Source: Thinopyrum elongatum (lineage: Eukaryota; Streptophyta; Magnoliopsida; Poales; Poaceae). From it: a DNA stretch of 64,000 nucleotides. A program made the translations under genes and the position numbers. This document shows positions 1-11,324 of this stretch, piece after piece. The stretch is taken from the NCBI GenBank assembly GCA_011799875.1, contig CM022301.1, forward strand, positions 321,612,929 through 321,676,928, in the 5' to 3' direction. Below the pieces are notes generated by a model. The model ran no database searches, had not been told where the DNA came from, and saw only the letters and a list, made by a program, of their open reading frames with translations. The stretch's first letter is position 1. The number at the start of each line of letters is the position of its first letter.

Positions 1-697
1 ATCACAAACAGGGCAAACTTCTTGCTGTGTTTGTCATATGAACATGGCTGAACATAACTTATTTCTTACTAACTAGATGGCAACACTTTTTCATACGACA
101 TGGCAAACTATGTACATATTTGATGGCAATTCAATTTGTCTATTACCATGGTAAATTATATACATATCCGATGGCAGATTTGTAGGGAATCTGTTTGTGC
201 TACTCACATGAAAAAATATGATTTTTTTTCGTTATCCCTACTACACTTGGCAAATTAAAGATTTTCCATTGTGTATTTTTACAGACTATTTGGCAATTAC
301 TTGCTATATTTCATGGCATTTTTACTTTTTTCTGACTTCTTTTTTGTAGTACTATTTATTTTCACCTACATCAAGGAAAATCTTTTTTTTTTTTTGCATT
401 TTGTTCTCTTTTTTTTTGCACAAGGGAAAGGTGATCCGTCGGGAAGGCCTAGCAAAGGGCATGTCTCGCCGTTGGGTTCGCACTGGGGGTTCTGGTACCG
501 AACCAAAACATTCGCCAGTTCCCCCTACCTGAGGGAATGATTTGTTCGCACAGGCTTCTCCGCGGGTGACACTTCCGTACTGACGTCCAAAAGAAAAACT
601 GAAAGGAAGTCCAAGCAAGACAATGCTAAGCTTTGGTACTGTGATAGCACACGGCTCATGTAGACCTCAAACCGATCTTGAAATCGGTAGCATGTAT
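1..697. other. AT-rich non-coding stretch, no gene
   Basis: No supportable gene. The first 330 bases repeat short 'atggcaa' words in AT-rich sequence, the same texture as 8211-8720. This type of sequence is common inside degraded Triticeae CACTA elements, but no terminus is visible here, so the assignment is an inference. Confidence 0.3.
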
Positions 698-708
698 CGG
701 TCTAATTT

Positions 709-2205
709 TTTTTTTTAAACGGAGGCAAAGATTGCCTCATCTATTAATTAAGCAGAAGAGAACTGTCCAGTTAATTACGAAAAACCGAGCAAAACCTGGA
801 ACAACAAGGACCAAACCCACTCCCAAAGACTGACACACACAGGGCAAAGCTCACCCTCATCGACAACATGTCGACCTGCAGCCAGACAACGCAGCTCCGA
901 CTCTGACGGAGAATTCAGAAGAACAAAACCAGACGAAAGCTGGCGCCACGGAAGATCGCCGAACGGGCCACTTGCTGCCAGTCATCGTATACCACAGGGC
1001 CCCGCCGCCGCAGCTTCGACTCCACAGCAACAAACAAACCGAGGCAATACAGCGGACATGCTGAAAAAGAGCCGACTACCGCAACCATTGCCGCGTCGCC
1101 GACATCACTCCCACCATCATCGTTGCCACAGAAGGCTGGCCGCCACAGTGATCCTCTCGGGGCCGCCGCCCGGACATCCACCCCTCCGTCGCGCCCAGCG
1201 CACTCCACCGGCACCGCCTTCCGGGGCCGCCGCCCCGACATACCACCGCTCCCCTTGAGCAGCAACGCCGCACAACCCAGCTGCCCGCAACCCACGCTGC
1301 TCAGGGCAACCGCTCGCAGACCACGAACGTCGCACCACATCCAGGGCCGCCGCCCCGACATAAAGTCAGAGCGCCCCCTCTGGGGCGCATCGACCGAGCC
1401 GACACCCCCACCGCCCAAGCGGGACAAGGATGCCACCCAATCAATGCCGAGATAGAGCCCCACCTCATAGAGCTGCCACTCGCATTGTTTCCGAGATCGC
1501 CATCTCGGCGCACAATCAGAAACCACCCGGAGCCGCCGCCCCGACGTCCACTGTCCCCGTCGATGAAGAGATCCGTGCAAACCGCAATATGCTGACTCTC
1601 CAAGGCGATGCCTCAAAGAAGGAAACGACGTAGCCGCCGTCATCACCCGCTTCGACCATCTGAAGCTAGAGATTTCTCCCGGAGAGTCGTGTAATGAAGC
1701 TCCATGGCAACACCTTCAAGAAGAAGAACAACATCATGGCCATGGCGCCGCTGTTGCCGGCACCGACCCAAATCAGTGCTGTAGGCATGGAAGTAGTGAC
1801 TTGCTACTACTGTGAACACGGAGACTAACGTTGAGCTGTACCGTTGTCCGTGGGCCTGCGACATGCCCGACAGTCGTCACCTGCGCTCTGTCCGGCTGGG
1901 CCTGCCTGGCTGACTGAGAGCGATGCATCCTCTCCACTCCCGCAGTGGGCCACGCGGACGCGGGCGGTAGGCCCGGTCCGGGCAAACCTCTGCGTGTGTG
2001 ATAGGGAAACGGCTCGCTGGTGAGTCAGGCCGGCCGGCAGCCGCAGCAGAGAGGAGAGAGGCAGGCTGGCTTTGCAGCGCTGCCCCCTCGCGCTTTGCGT
2101 GGCGGCTCCACATGGGCCTGCCCGGTGGACCTCGCTGCCCAATCGCCAGCGCAGATTTTGTACCTTTTGCACAGTTTCGTAGTACTATTTTAAATCCTCA
2201 TTTGC
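709..2205 (-). mobile_element. Minus-strand retroposon (LINE-type 3' end) with 11-bp target duplication
   Basis: A T-run at 706-716 on the plus strand is a poly(A) tail on the minus strand. It is followed by the hairpin-like GGAGGCAAAGATTGCCTC motif (720-737), a pattern I associate with Triticeae LINE 3' ends. The 11-mer CGGTCTAATTT occurs at 698-708 and again at 2206-2216, so it brackets the insert as a candidate target-site duplication. The inside is GC-rich with open frames on both strands (for example 915-1646 minus), but I recognise no reverse transcriptase. It is either a 5'-truncated LINE or a transcript moved by LINE machinery. Confidence 0.45.
1157..1545. repeat. Four dispersed copies of a GC-rich GGGCCGCCGCCC motif
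   Basis: The word GGGCCGCCGCCCCGACAT or a close variant occurs near 1159, 1216, 1343 and 1528 with unequal spacing. Regular GC-rich words keep several frames open, which explains the overlapping long open frames here. No function can be assigned. Confidence 0.5.
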
Positions 2206-2216
2206 CGGTCTAATTT

Positions 2217-2632
2217 ACTTCTAGTCTTATTATCTGTATTTATCACTGCGCCCGGCAGCTCGAATAATGGCGAGTTATTAAAAACTAGCCGGTGCAGGGC
2301 GCGCGCGGCACATGCATCGCTCAGGCTGCGCAGCGTGCAGCCAGCCAACCAGCCCTACCGGACCTGAACGGCGCACTGCCTCGGCTGCCTGCGCTCGCTC
2401 ATGCTTCCTTCCACTGCTCTTGTCCCAACGGACTGCCCGCCCGGCCGCCCCCGAGACGGTATGATACGAGGTTTGCCAGGCCGTACGTGCGATGGGACAC
2501 ACCATGCTCCTCCACTGAGCTTTGCCTGCCAGCGTCTCAGCGGAACGGAAGACAGCGAGCGGTGCAGCACCCGGCCGGGCAGAGAAGTGGCACGTGAACC
2601 TCTCTGTCGCAGCCGCAGAGCGGAGGCACGTC
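2217..2632. other. No gene seen
   Basis: GC-rich sequence without a recognisable protein or element terminus. Open frames on both strands are short and overlapping. Confidence 0.3.
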
Positions 2633-3154
2633 TGAAGTTTGATTTAAACCTTGAATTTGTAGAGCTCGTCGGAGACGAACCCTCACCTTTAAATCCCTGA
2701 AGTCTGTACCCTGTACTTCGTAATCCCGGTCGTTTCTAACCTTGACACGAGGGGATTTGATGATGTGGCAGGGAAACACTGGGATTGCTGACTTGGCTTG
2801 GATTGCATACTCCGCATGCATGCATGGTCTTTTTTATTTACATGAATTAATGGATGCTAGGCGAGCTGTACTACAACTGGAGTAAAAGATTTCTTCTCTG
2901 TAGCGGGGCGTCACTGGCGTCGGCTGCAAGACCAACTCAGAGTCATCGCGCCCCAGGCGGCCCAGTTCGTCCCACGATTTGCCTAGGTACCGAAACATGG
3001 ATTCTCTGGTTGAACGGGAGTTCGTGGACGGCGTGCACGGCTTGGCGGGGACGGGACGCCAGAGCGATGACCAGCACGCTCTCGCCTCCGAGGCTGTTGC
3101 GTTCAAGGCCAGTGTCCTGCACACGGGCTCAACACCGCATCCGAGGCCGACATC

Positions 3155-3298
3155 CTGCCTACTCGTCGTCAAGTACGCGGTCGTGCACCCGCGCTCACTC
3201 GTAGCTCCTGCCTAAAGCCATCGAATACGCCGTCGTGCATCCGCACCTGCCCGCTCCTGCCTGCAGTCGTCGAGTACGCCGTCCTGCAATTGCTCCTT
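3155..3298. repeat. About three imperfect 55-bp tandem repeats
   Basis: The sequence (T)CGTC(G/A)AGTACGC(C/G)GTC(G/C)TGCA recurs near 3166, 3215 and 3268, each copy followed by a stretch resembling GCTCCTGCCT. It lies inside the inverted-repeat element, and the hAT MITE starts directly after it. Confidence 0.5.
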
Positions 3299-3489
3299 CA
3301 GTGGCGGAGCCAGGTTTACAAAAGTGGATGTACATAATTCAAGCTCAGTGTTATCTTAGTTAATTACTAGAACTAACTGATATATGCAAAATACTCTTGT
3401 TACGCTTGTATCTACATGTTCTTAGAGTGCAAACCAAAATTAATGGGTGCACATATGTACACCCATTTCCTAGGGTAGCTCCGCCCATG
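3299..3489. mobile_element. hAT-type MITE, about 190 bp
   Basis: The left end starts CAGTGGCGGAGCCAGG and the right end finishes GTAGCTCCGCCCATG. These are inverted termini of the CAGTGGCGGAGCC type known from plant hAT MITEs. The interior is AT-rich and non-coding. The flanking 8-mers (TGCTCCTT, GATCCTAC) match only partly, so the target duplication has decayed. Confidence 0.65.
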
Positions 3490-3957
3490 GATCCTACCTG
3501 AGTCGTCCTCCGCCGCCGTTTAAATTGCTCGTCGCCGTGGCTTCCGACCACCCCGCATGCACGCAGTCTTGTCCTCGCTCCCGAGCCACACTGCAACGCC
3601 GGCTCCGTTCCTCTCTCGTGGCGGCGGCGGCCGGTTGTGCATGCAGGTCAATCAATGTGATCTTGTTCGCTGGTCCGTATCCTATTCTTCCCATTTTCAT
3701 CTTGCTATTTATTTCTCCTGCTGGGAAGTGAGCCTCACACAGTCACACTTTATTTCTCCCACTGACAAGTAGGCCACAGTGCCACACACCCATATGTTTT
3801 GCTTAATCCACGAATCCCGGCTCTTTTCCTGTTTGGATACGACCTTAAGGTTAAAAACGACAGGGATTACAAACTACAGGGTACGTACTTCAGGGATTTG
3901 AAGGTGAGGGTTCATCTTGGACGAGCTCTACAAACTCAAGGTTTAAATCAGACTTCA

Positions 3958-4098
3958 CTCCACGTCCTGTGTGCCTGCTCGGCACACGACGGGAGGGCTA
4001 CGAGTATGTTTGGGTTGCCAGTAAAGTACATTGATCCTATAGCTCGGATCATCACCAACTTTTTGGCATGTCAATGCTTTGCTTGACAACTCTAGTTC
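3958..4098. other. Spacer, nothing recognised
   Basis: Unique-looking sequence between the inverted-repeat element and the short LTR retrotransposon. No coding signal. Confidence 0.3.
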
Positions 4099-4103
4099 AT
4101 TGT

Positions 4104-4264
4104 TGTTAGAAGGGAGAGAGGGATTTGGTGGAATAGTTGATTGTATTGCTTGAGCCTCGTGGGCATATATATATATAGGAGTACAATGATCAACTTGGAG
4201 TACAAGACAAGCCAGAACAAATCCTAGTCTATCTTGTCTTTCCTAATAATCAATATACTCAACA
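4104..4264 (-). repeat. 3' LTR of the short-LTR element
   Basis: A 161-bp direct repeat with TG...CA ends, nearly identical to 6487-6641. It contains an alternating TA run read on the minus strand as a possible TATA box (near 4166-4180). Confidence 0.8.
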
Positions 4265-4649
4265 TCCCCCCGCAGTCACAATGGTAGCGACGCAGACGGT
4301 GAGACTGGAGAAGAATCCGAAGGCAAGCCGACGGACACCCCCCCCATAGTCGTAACGGTCGACGCATCGCGGAAATCGTGGCTGGAGTGGAAACCGACGA
4401 GGTTGCTCAAGCAAGGCGGTAGCCCTTTGTGCCGTTTGTCGATGTAGCCGAGAGCGTGGGTGGTGTAGCCGTGGTCGAGGTAGCCGTGCGAAGAATGCCG
4501 TGGTCGATGTCGAGTCGGGGTGGCCGGTGTCGAGGAAGTCGCCATGGAGCCACGGTCCCAAGGGGGCGCCGAGTTAGCATGGGCACAGTAGTGTCGAAGT
4601 AGTGGTGCGTCGGGAAGAAGATGTTGTTGACGACGCATCGCGGCGGGTT

Positions 4650-4815
4650 TGCCAAGCCCGGGGACACATCGTGGACGAAGGCACGCACCAGTGTTGCCAG
4701 CACCGCGTATGCGTAGACGGACGAAGACGAAGTTGACGAAGCGCCGACCAGGCTTGCCAGGCCCGGGGACACGTCGTGGATGAAGGCACGCATCGGTGTT
4801 GCCAGCACCGGGCAT
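4650..4815. repeat. Two-copy 102-bp tandem duplication inside the short-LTR element
   Basis: The block with GCCCGGGGACAC(A/G)TCGTGGA, followed by GAAGGCACGCA(C/T)C(A/G)GTGTTGCCAGCACCG, occurs at about 4657-4713 and again at about 4759-4812. It keeps several minus-strand frames open. Confidence 0.6.
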
Positions 4816-5224
4816 ACGGAGACTGGGACCTGCACGAGCTGTACGCCATGTCGAGGAGTCAGAGGGGCCAGCAGAGAAGAACTTGACGATGATTGCGGCG
4901 TTCATCGGCGCAGGGCCGATGTCGCCCGCGGTTGTCAGAGTAGACGAAGTGGTCGGGGTAGATGACGACGACGCTGGCAACGTGCTGGTGCTGGACGAAG
5001 ACGAAGGAGGTGGACGGGCGGCGGCGGCTACGTGGGTAGCGGCGGCAGCAGCCAAAGAAGAGCGGCGGCGGCGGCCTGACGGCTGCGGCGGCGACTAGGT
5101 TAGGAGCGCGGCGGCGGTGCTCGAAGTAGGCGAAGAACCCTGACAGCGTGACGAAGACCGGCGCGGACGGTGGCGTTCCCGCGCCAAGGGAGACGGCACG
5201 GCGCATACCACGGGAGGTCGACGC

Positions 5225-5560
5225 GCGGTGACGGCGGAGTGGGCCGCGGGTCGCGGCGCTACGGCCCGAAGGGGCGACGCAGCGGCGGCGGGCAGATCGG
5301 GGCGACGGCAGGAAGACCTCAGGCCGGCGGCGGGGACCGCGGGCCGCGGCGCTACGGCCCGAAGGGGCGGTGCAGCGGCGGAGCGCGGGTCGGTGCAACC
5401 GCGGGGACGGCCTCGGGGCGGCGGCTGGGACCGCGTATCGCGGCACTACGGCCCGTAGGGACGACGCAGCGGCGACGCGCGAGTCGATGCTGCCGCGAGG
5501 AGAACCACGGGGCGGCGGCGCTGCGGCCCGACGAGGTGACGCAGCGGCAGCCCGTTGCTC
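5225..5560. repeat. GC-rich repeats, about 100-bp period, inside the short-LTR element
   Basis: The unit GCGGCGCTACGGCCCGAAGG and its variants recurs at about 5252, 5349, 5441 and 5517, each followed by GACGCAGCGGC or a close variant. The array lies in the non-coding interior and inflates open frames on both strands. Confidence 0.6.
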
Positions 5561-6486
5561 CATCGGTGGAGGGGCGCGCTGAACTCGGGGACGATCTTCA
5601 CGGGACCGGCGGAGGCGCGCGTAACCGACGGGCTAGGTCGGTCGCGCGGCGTAGACGATGCGGATCGCGGCGGCGAGCGGGTGATCAAGCCTATCGCGCG
5701 CGAGGTCTGGGACGTCGCTCGGTGGAGGCGTGGTGGCGGCGGAGTCCAGGATGAAGCCGACGATGATGGACGGCGTGGGACGTCGTGCGGACGAGCGTGT
5801 CAGCACCGGCACCTGGGCAGCGAGGCCCGAGCAACGAACGTAGCAGCGGCGCCTGAGTTGAGGCAGCCGACGAGCCTGGCGCAGCCGGCCCGATGCAGCT
5901 GGGGACGAGGCCGGTGAGGTAGACCGCAGGGCCGCCGTGCAGACGCGGCGGAGGCGGGTGACGTGGATCGATGGGCGGGCCGGCGAGCGAACGGCGGCTA
6001 TGATTGGTCGTCGCATGCCGCGAGACCGCTGGGTCGGGGCGATGCAGGTGTCCCGATCGGCGCAGAGCGGTGACGGCCGGCGTAGGGCGATGGGCGGACC
6101 GATGCGCGAACGGCGGCTGGCCCTGATGGGCCGCCTCGGCGCGCCTGTCCGCCGGGTCGGAGGAGAGGCCGGCTGGTCGCGCGGGGTCGGAGTAGAAGCG
6201 CACGGGGGTCGACGGCGGCGGCGGGCGACGCAAACCGATCAAGATTAGATCGAAAAACCAAAAAGAAAAACGCCGATCAAAACGACCGGCGAGAGAGCGG
6301 AAAAACCGGAGCAAGGGCTCGGGAAAAAGACTCTCTAGGGCAGTCGGCCAACACGGCCGACGGACGAACCCTAGGTACGGGCGGCGCGGCCCCCGGCGGC
6401 GGTCATGGAGGCCGACCGCCCCAGGGACGGCGCGCGGGTGCGAAAGCGGCGGTGGCTAGGGTTTAGGATCGGTTAGGCTGATAACA

Positions 6487-6641
6487 TGTTAGAAGGGAGA
6501 GAGGGATTTGGTGGAATAGTTGATTGTATTGCTTGAGCCTCGTGGGCATATATATAGGAGTACAATGATCAATTTGGAATACAAGAGAAGTCAAAACAAA
6601 TCCTAGTCTATCTCATCTTTCTTAATAATCAATACTCAACA
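6487..6641 (-). repeat. 5' LTR of the short-LTR element
   Basis: A 155-bp copy of 4104-4264 with the same TGTTAGAAGG start and CTCAACA end. Read on the minus strand it ends next to the degenerate tRNA-like primer site at about 6476-6486. Confidence 0.8.
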
Positions 6642-6646
6642 ATTGT

Positions 6647-7104
6647 TTTAGTCGATGTTGGTTTGTTCATGAGCAAGCAAAAATATCAACTTTTCTTGCG
6701 AGGAAGCTCAACCGAAATTTTGTAGGACAAACTTAGATATATATATACAAAGGAAAAAAAAATCCCGCAAAAAGAGATGGAAGATGTACCGCCCACCCAG
6801 CAACCTCGCCAATCACCGTTGGTTGCACTTTGGTGTCACCCCCAGCTCACCTGCGGTTAGTTCGTCTTTGTGTGCGACAATAAAGTTAATTTCGACTAGG
6901 ATTAGGAAGGTCGTGCATGCGATCGTGCTCGTGGGCAAGGGGCGGGGAGATTATGTTACTTCGGTCAGGAAAGTCATATTTTGTGAAGTGACACATCCAA
7001 GGCAGGATAAGCATGAAATATGATTTCGCTACAACATACCAACCATCTGTATGCAACAAACATATATGTGTGACGGCAACATACTGAAATGACTTTCGTA
7101 ACAA
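6647..7104. other. No gene seen
   Basis: Low-complexity and unique-looking sequence with short open frames on both strands that I do not recognise. Confidence 0.3.
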
Positions 7105-7252
7105 CAAAGGGTGTGGCTAGATCTCAGTCGACTGAGACTTAACCAAGTCTCAGTCAAGTGATACAACATATAAAAGAACAAAAGAAAAAAATTAAAATAA
7201 AATTTTGCTTGAGACTTCGTTAAGTCTCATCGACTGAGATTTAGTATTCCCG
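7105..7252. mobile_element. MITE with TCTCAGTCGACTGAGA-type inverted ends
   Basis: The left part reads AGATCTCAGTCGACTGAGAC and continues TTAACCAAGTCTCAGTCAAG. The right part (about 7208-7245) is its reverse complement with a few changes. The centre is A-rich. The size and these ends match a Mutator-derived MITE type common in Triticeae. I did not find a clean 9-bp target duplication. Confidence 0.5.
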
Positions 7253-8210
7253 AACAACAAAAGTTCGCAAACAAAAGGCTAGCCTGGTTCTTACCTACAA
7301 CATTTACAAACTCTAGGGATTGCATGAAATTTTAAAAGTATGAATAATAAAACACATGATCGAGATGTCTTTGAGTTCATGTGCAAGAATTCTGGCACAT
7401 GCCTTCTCGTATTGATGCTAAAGAAACAATTGTTGGCAGAAAAGTTGAACTGCGTAGAAAGAACTAGGAAAAATGTAGAAAGACATGTTCTCGCTTATTT
7501 TCCCCTTCGTTTCTCTATTGATCTAGAATTTGCAGCTCATCGTTTGACCAATTCGGGTGCTCGCGTTGACAGTCATTGTCGACAGCTTCTTTGACGAGGT
7601 AGGAGTAGGATATCAAAATTGTATTTCTGGGGTAACTATTTTTTTAAATGAACTCAAAGTAGGATTACTATTGATCTGAAAGCTGGTTTTTAGACAACAA
7701 TTTGGAAGATGCTCGATTTTTTGGTGAACATTCCTCCGGGCTTTATTGATTATAAGAAAAAAATTATAGTGATACAAATGAGCTTACGGGGTTGACCCAA
7801 CCAATATGACGACCCCGACTCTACGTAAAGAGAACCTAAAGAGATTGTGAGCTCCGCCATTCAAGTTTATACTTTCAAACAAAAATGTACTTGACAAATG
7901 CAGAATTGTCACATGTTCTTTCGCAAACCATAATGAGTGAATGTTTGCTTTGGCGCGACACAACACTAGCCCTCTAAACGCATGCGTGAATCTCAACGCG
8001 GCAACAACGTGACAACCCTGTGGTGCGAAACCGTCCGCTTCATAGCTCAGTTGTGTGAAATGGCGCAAACATTCACTTCATCGCTCCTTTCTGCGCGACA
8101 CGACTTGCACCACTTTTTCGTGTCCTCCCATGTAGCTGCTTACTATTTTCCTCCGGACCCCATTAGACGACAACCTTTCAGTTTTTTTGTGTGCAAATAG
8201 ATCTCGAACA
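7253..8210. other. No gene seen
   Basis: Mostly AT-rich sequence. Around 7724-7760 a CTCCGGGCTTTATTGATT motif beside a T-run resembles the minus-strand 3' end of a retroposon, but no second boundary is visible. Confidence 0.25.
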
Positions 8211-8720
8211 AGTGGCTATTGATAGCATGGCAATTTATAAGTTTCAGGCTTTTGAACATGACAATTATCTAAGCTATAGCATGACAATTCCTAATAACAT
8301 GACATTTTTCTCTGATATACCACTTAAATTCCTACAAATATCCTGAAAAAAGTGGCTATATTTAGACCATGGCAACTTCTATATTTTAAAGCGGTAATTC
8401 CTGAACATGGTGGCAACATGAGAGGACACGAGAAAACATGTGACAACCTTCTGCAGCATGGCAATTCTACATGTTGTGGCAATTATCTCCGTTGTAGTGT
8501 TGCAAATCCTAAAAAACATGTGGCAACCTTCTCCTTCGTGGCAATTCTCCTCTATAGTGCTACACCATCGCCATGTTCTAGATCTGTAACATGGCAATTT
8601 TCTATATTGCAGCATGTCAATTCCTAAACATATATGGCATTTTTCTCTAGTGCAGCATGGAAATTCTCTCCCCTACAACATGCCATTTTCTCTGTGCTAT
8701 GGTATGATAATTCTTTTTAG
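8211..8720. repeat. Degenerate array of 'catggcaatt' words
   Basis: More than a dozen irregularly spaced copies of (A)TGGCAATT or TGACAATT occur, interspersed with AACATG and TTCTCT. The texture matches bases 1-240. It is non-coding and most likely interior debris of a CACTA element (inference). Confidence 0.4.
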
Positions 8721-8739
8721 AAGGAACGTTTCGAAGGTT

Positions 8740-9555
8740 TTGAGGAGGAGGGGTAGCAGTGTGCGAAGGAAGGGAGCAATCATGGTCTGATAGTTGACAC
8801 CCGAGGGGAACTGAATTGGCCCTGAGCTAGCACTTGTCACCCGCATGGGCCTCACAGTGCGAACGACGTCGTTCACTCGCTGGATCCTTCATCTAGCGAG
8901 CATGGTATGTAGTGTCGGGGCAGTAGGGAGCGTACATCTACACACTATGAGGGTCTTTTAAAAAAACATGGCATGCTGATGTTCTTGAGAGTGCTCGCTA
9001 GCGGCACACAAATGGTAGTTATCGCTCACATGGATCGCCCCCTGGCGTCCATAAATGGGCCGACCTGTTAGAGGCAGCCGAGCGCTATAGGAGCCATTTG
9101 CTTTGGTCGATTTTAGGAAGCTTCTCACCTGGTTTTGAGAAGTTCATGAGCCATTTCTTTTTTTAAAAAATTCAGTGTTGTTTTTGCTGTTTTTATTGGT
9201 TTTTCTTTTCTTTTCCTTTTTGTTATTTGGTATTTTTGTTTTAATTTTTTTTTCATTCTTGTTTCTTTGTAAAATATTTTTAAAATTCATGGACATTTTG
9301 AAAATTCAAGATTTTTTTTCAAATTCATGAAATATTCTTTTTTTTTCGTACGCCTCCAGAATGGAGCCAGGTTCCACTATTTAGCATAATGGAAAAATAG
9401 TCCGATACAACCCACATAAAGATAAAAAGGAAAAAGGAAAAACAAATGTTACTGCAAAGCATTTGCAACCCTACCAGCAACTGGGACTACTAGAACCAAC
9501 ATACAACAAAGCACCACATTGTACAAGAGACGTACATCTCCAAATGGTAGCTTAC
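8740..9555. other. AT-rich CACTA-like debris
   Basis: Motifs such as GCTCGCTAGCGGC and AAGCTTCTCACCTGGTTTTGAGAAG, followed by a TTTTGAAAATTCA-type tract (9150-9340), recall the interior of Caspar-type CACTA elements. Similar TTCAAATTC tracts continue after the retroposon at 10530-10890, suggesting one older element split by it. Ends were not identified. Confidence 0.3.
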
Positions 9556-9570
9556 AAGATTAAGAAACCA

Positions 9571-10506
9571 CTAGGCCAGCCCAGTTGATTACGTGCGATT
9601 AGTCGACCTTTTGATGCATAGAGCGTCAAATAGAGTTTTCTGCCTTTCTTTTCCTAGCCTGCTCCACGCTATATTTTTTGCCAGGGCAATGTGTGCACCA
9701 GGCCCAGCTGCCTCCTGCGAAATCCTTTTCGTTTTTACAGCAGAAAAAAATTTAGTACCACCTATCAAATATGGGTGAACGGATTAAAAAATCGAAGAAA
9801 CGCACCTCCCATTAATAGTATGTATAGATGTATAGATGTATAGATATAGATATAGCCAAAGCGTACCTCTTTCATCGTCCACAAGAAAAGCCCCTTCTCC
9901 TCCCGTCGGTGCCGCCGCCGGTCCACCCCATCTTTGATGGCCTTTGGGCCATAGAAGTGCAGATGTTCTCGGCTCCTGTCGGTGGGAGGCACCCCGTCCC
10001 CGTTCTTGTTAGATTCAGCGTCTTGGTTGAGGTTGTGTGGCGGCGGCGATTTCCCTTAGTAAGAATGATGTCTCCCATGTTCTATCCCCGTCGAGATGGT
10101 GCGTCTAGAATCGTCGGAGGGCATGTGGAGCTGTGTGCCCGTCGGCTCTCGCGGGATTCGGTTGGAGCTGGTCTTCGGTGGATTTGTTTCGACCCGGTGT
10201 TCGTTTGTCTTCATTTGACTGTTTATAGGTTAGATCCTTCTCATCTATGACTTTCTTCATTGGCGATGGTTGCTGCTGGTGCACTGGTATTATGGGGTCT
10301 TAGCACGACAACTTCCTGGCTGTCTACTACAACAAGGTTTGCCCGACTCCAGTGAGGGAGGAGCGACGACGATGGCGCACCTTCGGCTCGCTCCAGTGCT
10401 TGTATTCGTCGCTAGGTGGTTCACACACATGGTAGTAATTTTTATTACCTTTGTTGTTCTTTGCACCGCCATGATTGAAGATGATTGGAAGTTTCTAGCA
10501 AAAAAA
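9571..10506 (+). mobile_element. Retroposon with 15-bp target-site duplication and poly(A)
   Basis: AAGATTAAGAAACCA is present at 9556-9570 and again at 10507-10521; the similarity continues imperfectly for about ten more bases on the right. The copy at 10507 directly follows an A-run (10500-10508), as expected for target-primed reverse transcription. The insert contains an open frame of 140 codons (9828-10250) that I cannot identify and no visible RT domain. It is therefore a 5'-truncated LINE or a LINE-mobilised transcript. Confidence 0.65.
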
Positions 10507-10529
10507 AAGATTAAGAAACCATAGTAGCC

Positions 10530-11324
10530 AGCCAAACGCTCTTTTAACCATTTTTTACATATTCAAATTCGTGAATATTCTTACAATGTGCAAATATATT
10601 TTTAATCTGTATGAACATTTTTTGAATTCAAATTCACGTACATTTTCCTAAATCATGAACTCTTTGCAAATCTAGAACATGTTTTAAATTCCTGAATATT
10701 TATAAAAAAATGTGAAAATCTTTTAAACTTGTGAAATTTTGAAGTTTTCCTTTCTTCCAAATGCTTGAATATCTATAAATTCACGATTTGGTTTCAAATT
10801 CGAGAACATTGTGAAAAATTGGCCAATATTTTTAAAACCCTTATTACATGTAAAATCCTTAAATATTTTTGGGAAAGATCACAATTAGGACAACAAAATT
10901 TTGAATTATGCATAACTTGCTAGCACAACAACAAAAAAAAAATTGAATGTGCATAACTGGCTAGTACAACGAATGTAGCTGCTTGCTGTCCTTCAAAAAA
11001 ATGGGAGGAGAGAAGTTGCATGGTTCTGCCTACAGAGAGGGTTAAGAAAGAGAGTTGAGCGGGCCACACATTTAAAAGTGGCTCCATGCAAGATTTACAT
11101 AGCGCCCAATGCATATTGGCGTGCTATTTGTGAGGGAGCCTCGCAAAGGTCATTTCGGTGGGCTGCGAAGATGATGCATCCAGCCGCCGTCATGTGTCGC
11201 CTGCTGGGCGTTTCCTCTAGATTTTTATTTTTCTGTATGCATTTTTGGGTTTTAGATTTTTTTTGGCTTTCGGTTTACGGTTTTTCCTACGTTTTGGAGA
11301 AAAAGAATTCTTGAACTTTTTTTT
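10530..11324. other. AT-rich stretch, no gene
   Basis: Repeated AATTC/GAATTT words to about 10890, then unique-looking sequence. Nothing codes for a recognisable protein. Confidence 0.3.

Larger units (their letters stand above)
2633..3957. mobile_element. Putative foldback/MULE-like element bounded by 110-bp inverted repeats
   Basis: Arms 2633-2742 and 3848-3957 are inverted copies of each other, about 85-90% identical by eye. Both contain TTTAAACCTTGA and GTAGAGCTCGTC in opposite orientations. They enclose about 1.1 kb with an unrecognised gene-like minus-strand frame (2834-3172), a short tandem repeat and a hAT MITE. I could not find a clear 9-bp duplication outside the arms, so the class (Mutator-like Pack-MULE, or a foldback of other origin) is unresolved. 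Confidence 0.45.
4104..6641 (-). mobile_element. Complete non-autonomous short-LTR retrotransposon, TSD ATTGT
   Basis: Two nearly identical direct repeats of about 160 bp (4104-4264 and 6487-6641), each beginning TGTTAGAAGG and ending ACTCAACA, flank 2.2 kb. The 5-bp target duplication ATTGT is perfect (4099-4103 and 6642-6646). A purine run on the minus strand beside 4265 (TGCGGGGGGA) fits a polypurine tract. Sequence beside 6486 read on the minus strand (TGTTATCAGCC) resembles a degenerate initiator-tRNA binding site, so the element reads right to left. No gag, protease, RT or integrase is recognisable in the very GC-rich interior. The LTR size and TATA-containing LTR suggest a Copia-derived non-autonomous element. 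Confidence 0.8.

Noticed and set aside
1157..1545. CRISPR-like or regulatory array of GGGCCGCCGCCC words
   Set aside because: Spacing is irregular and the words are imperfect; they look like decayed internal repeats of a retroposon.
4276..6314. Minus-strand 200-260 codon frames as gag of the short-LTR element
   Set aside because: Several frames overlap, all low-complexity Pro/Arg/Ser, with no Copia or Gypsy gag motif or zinc knuckle.
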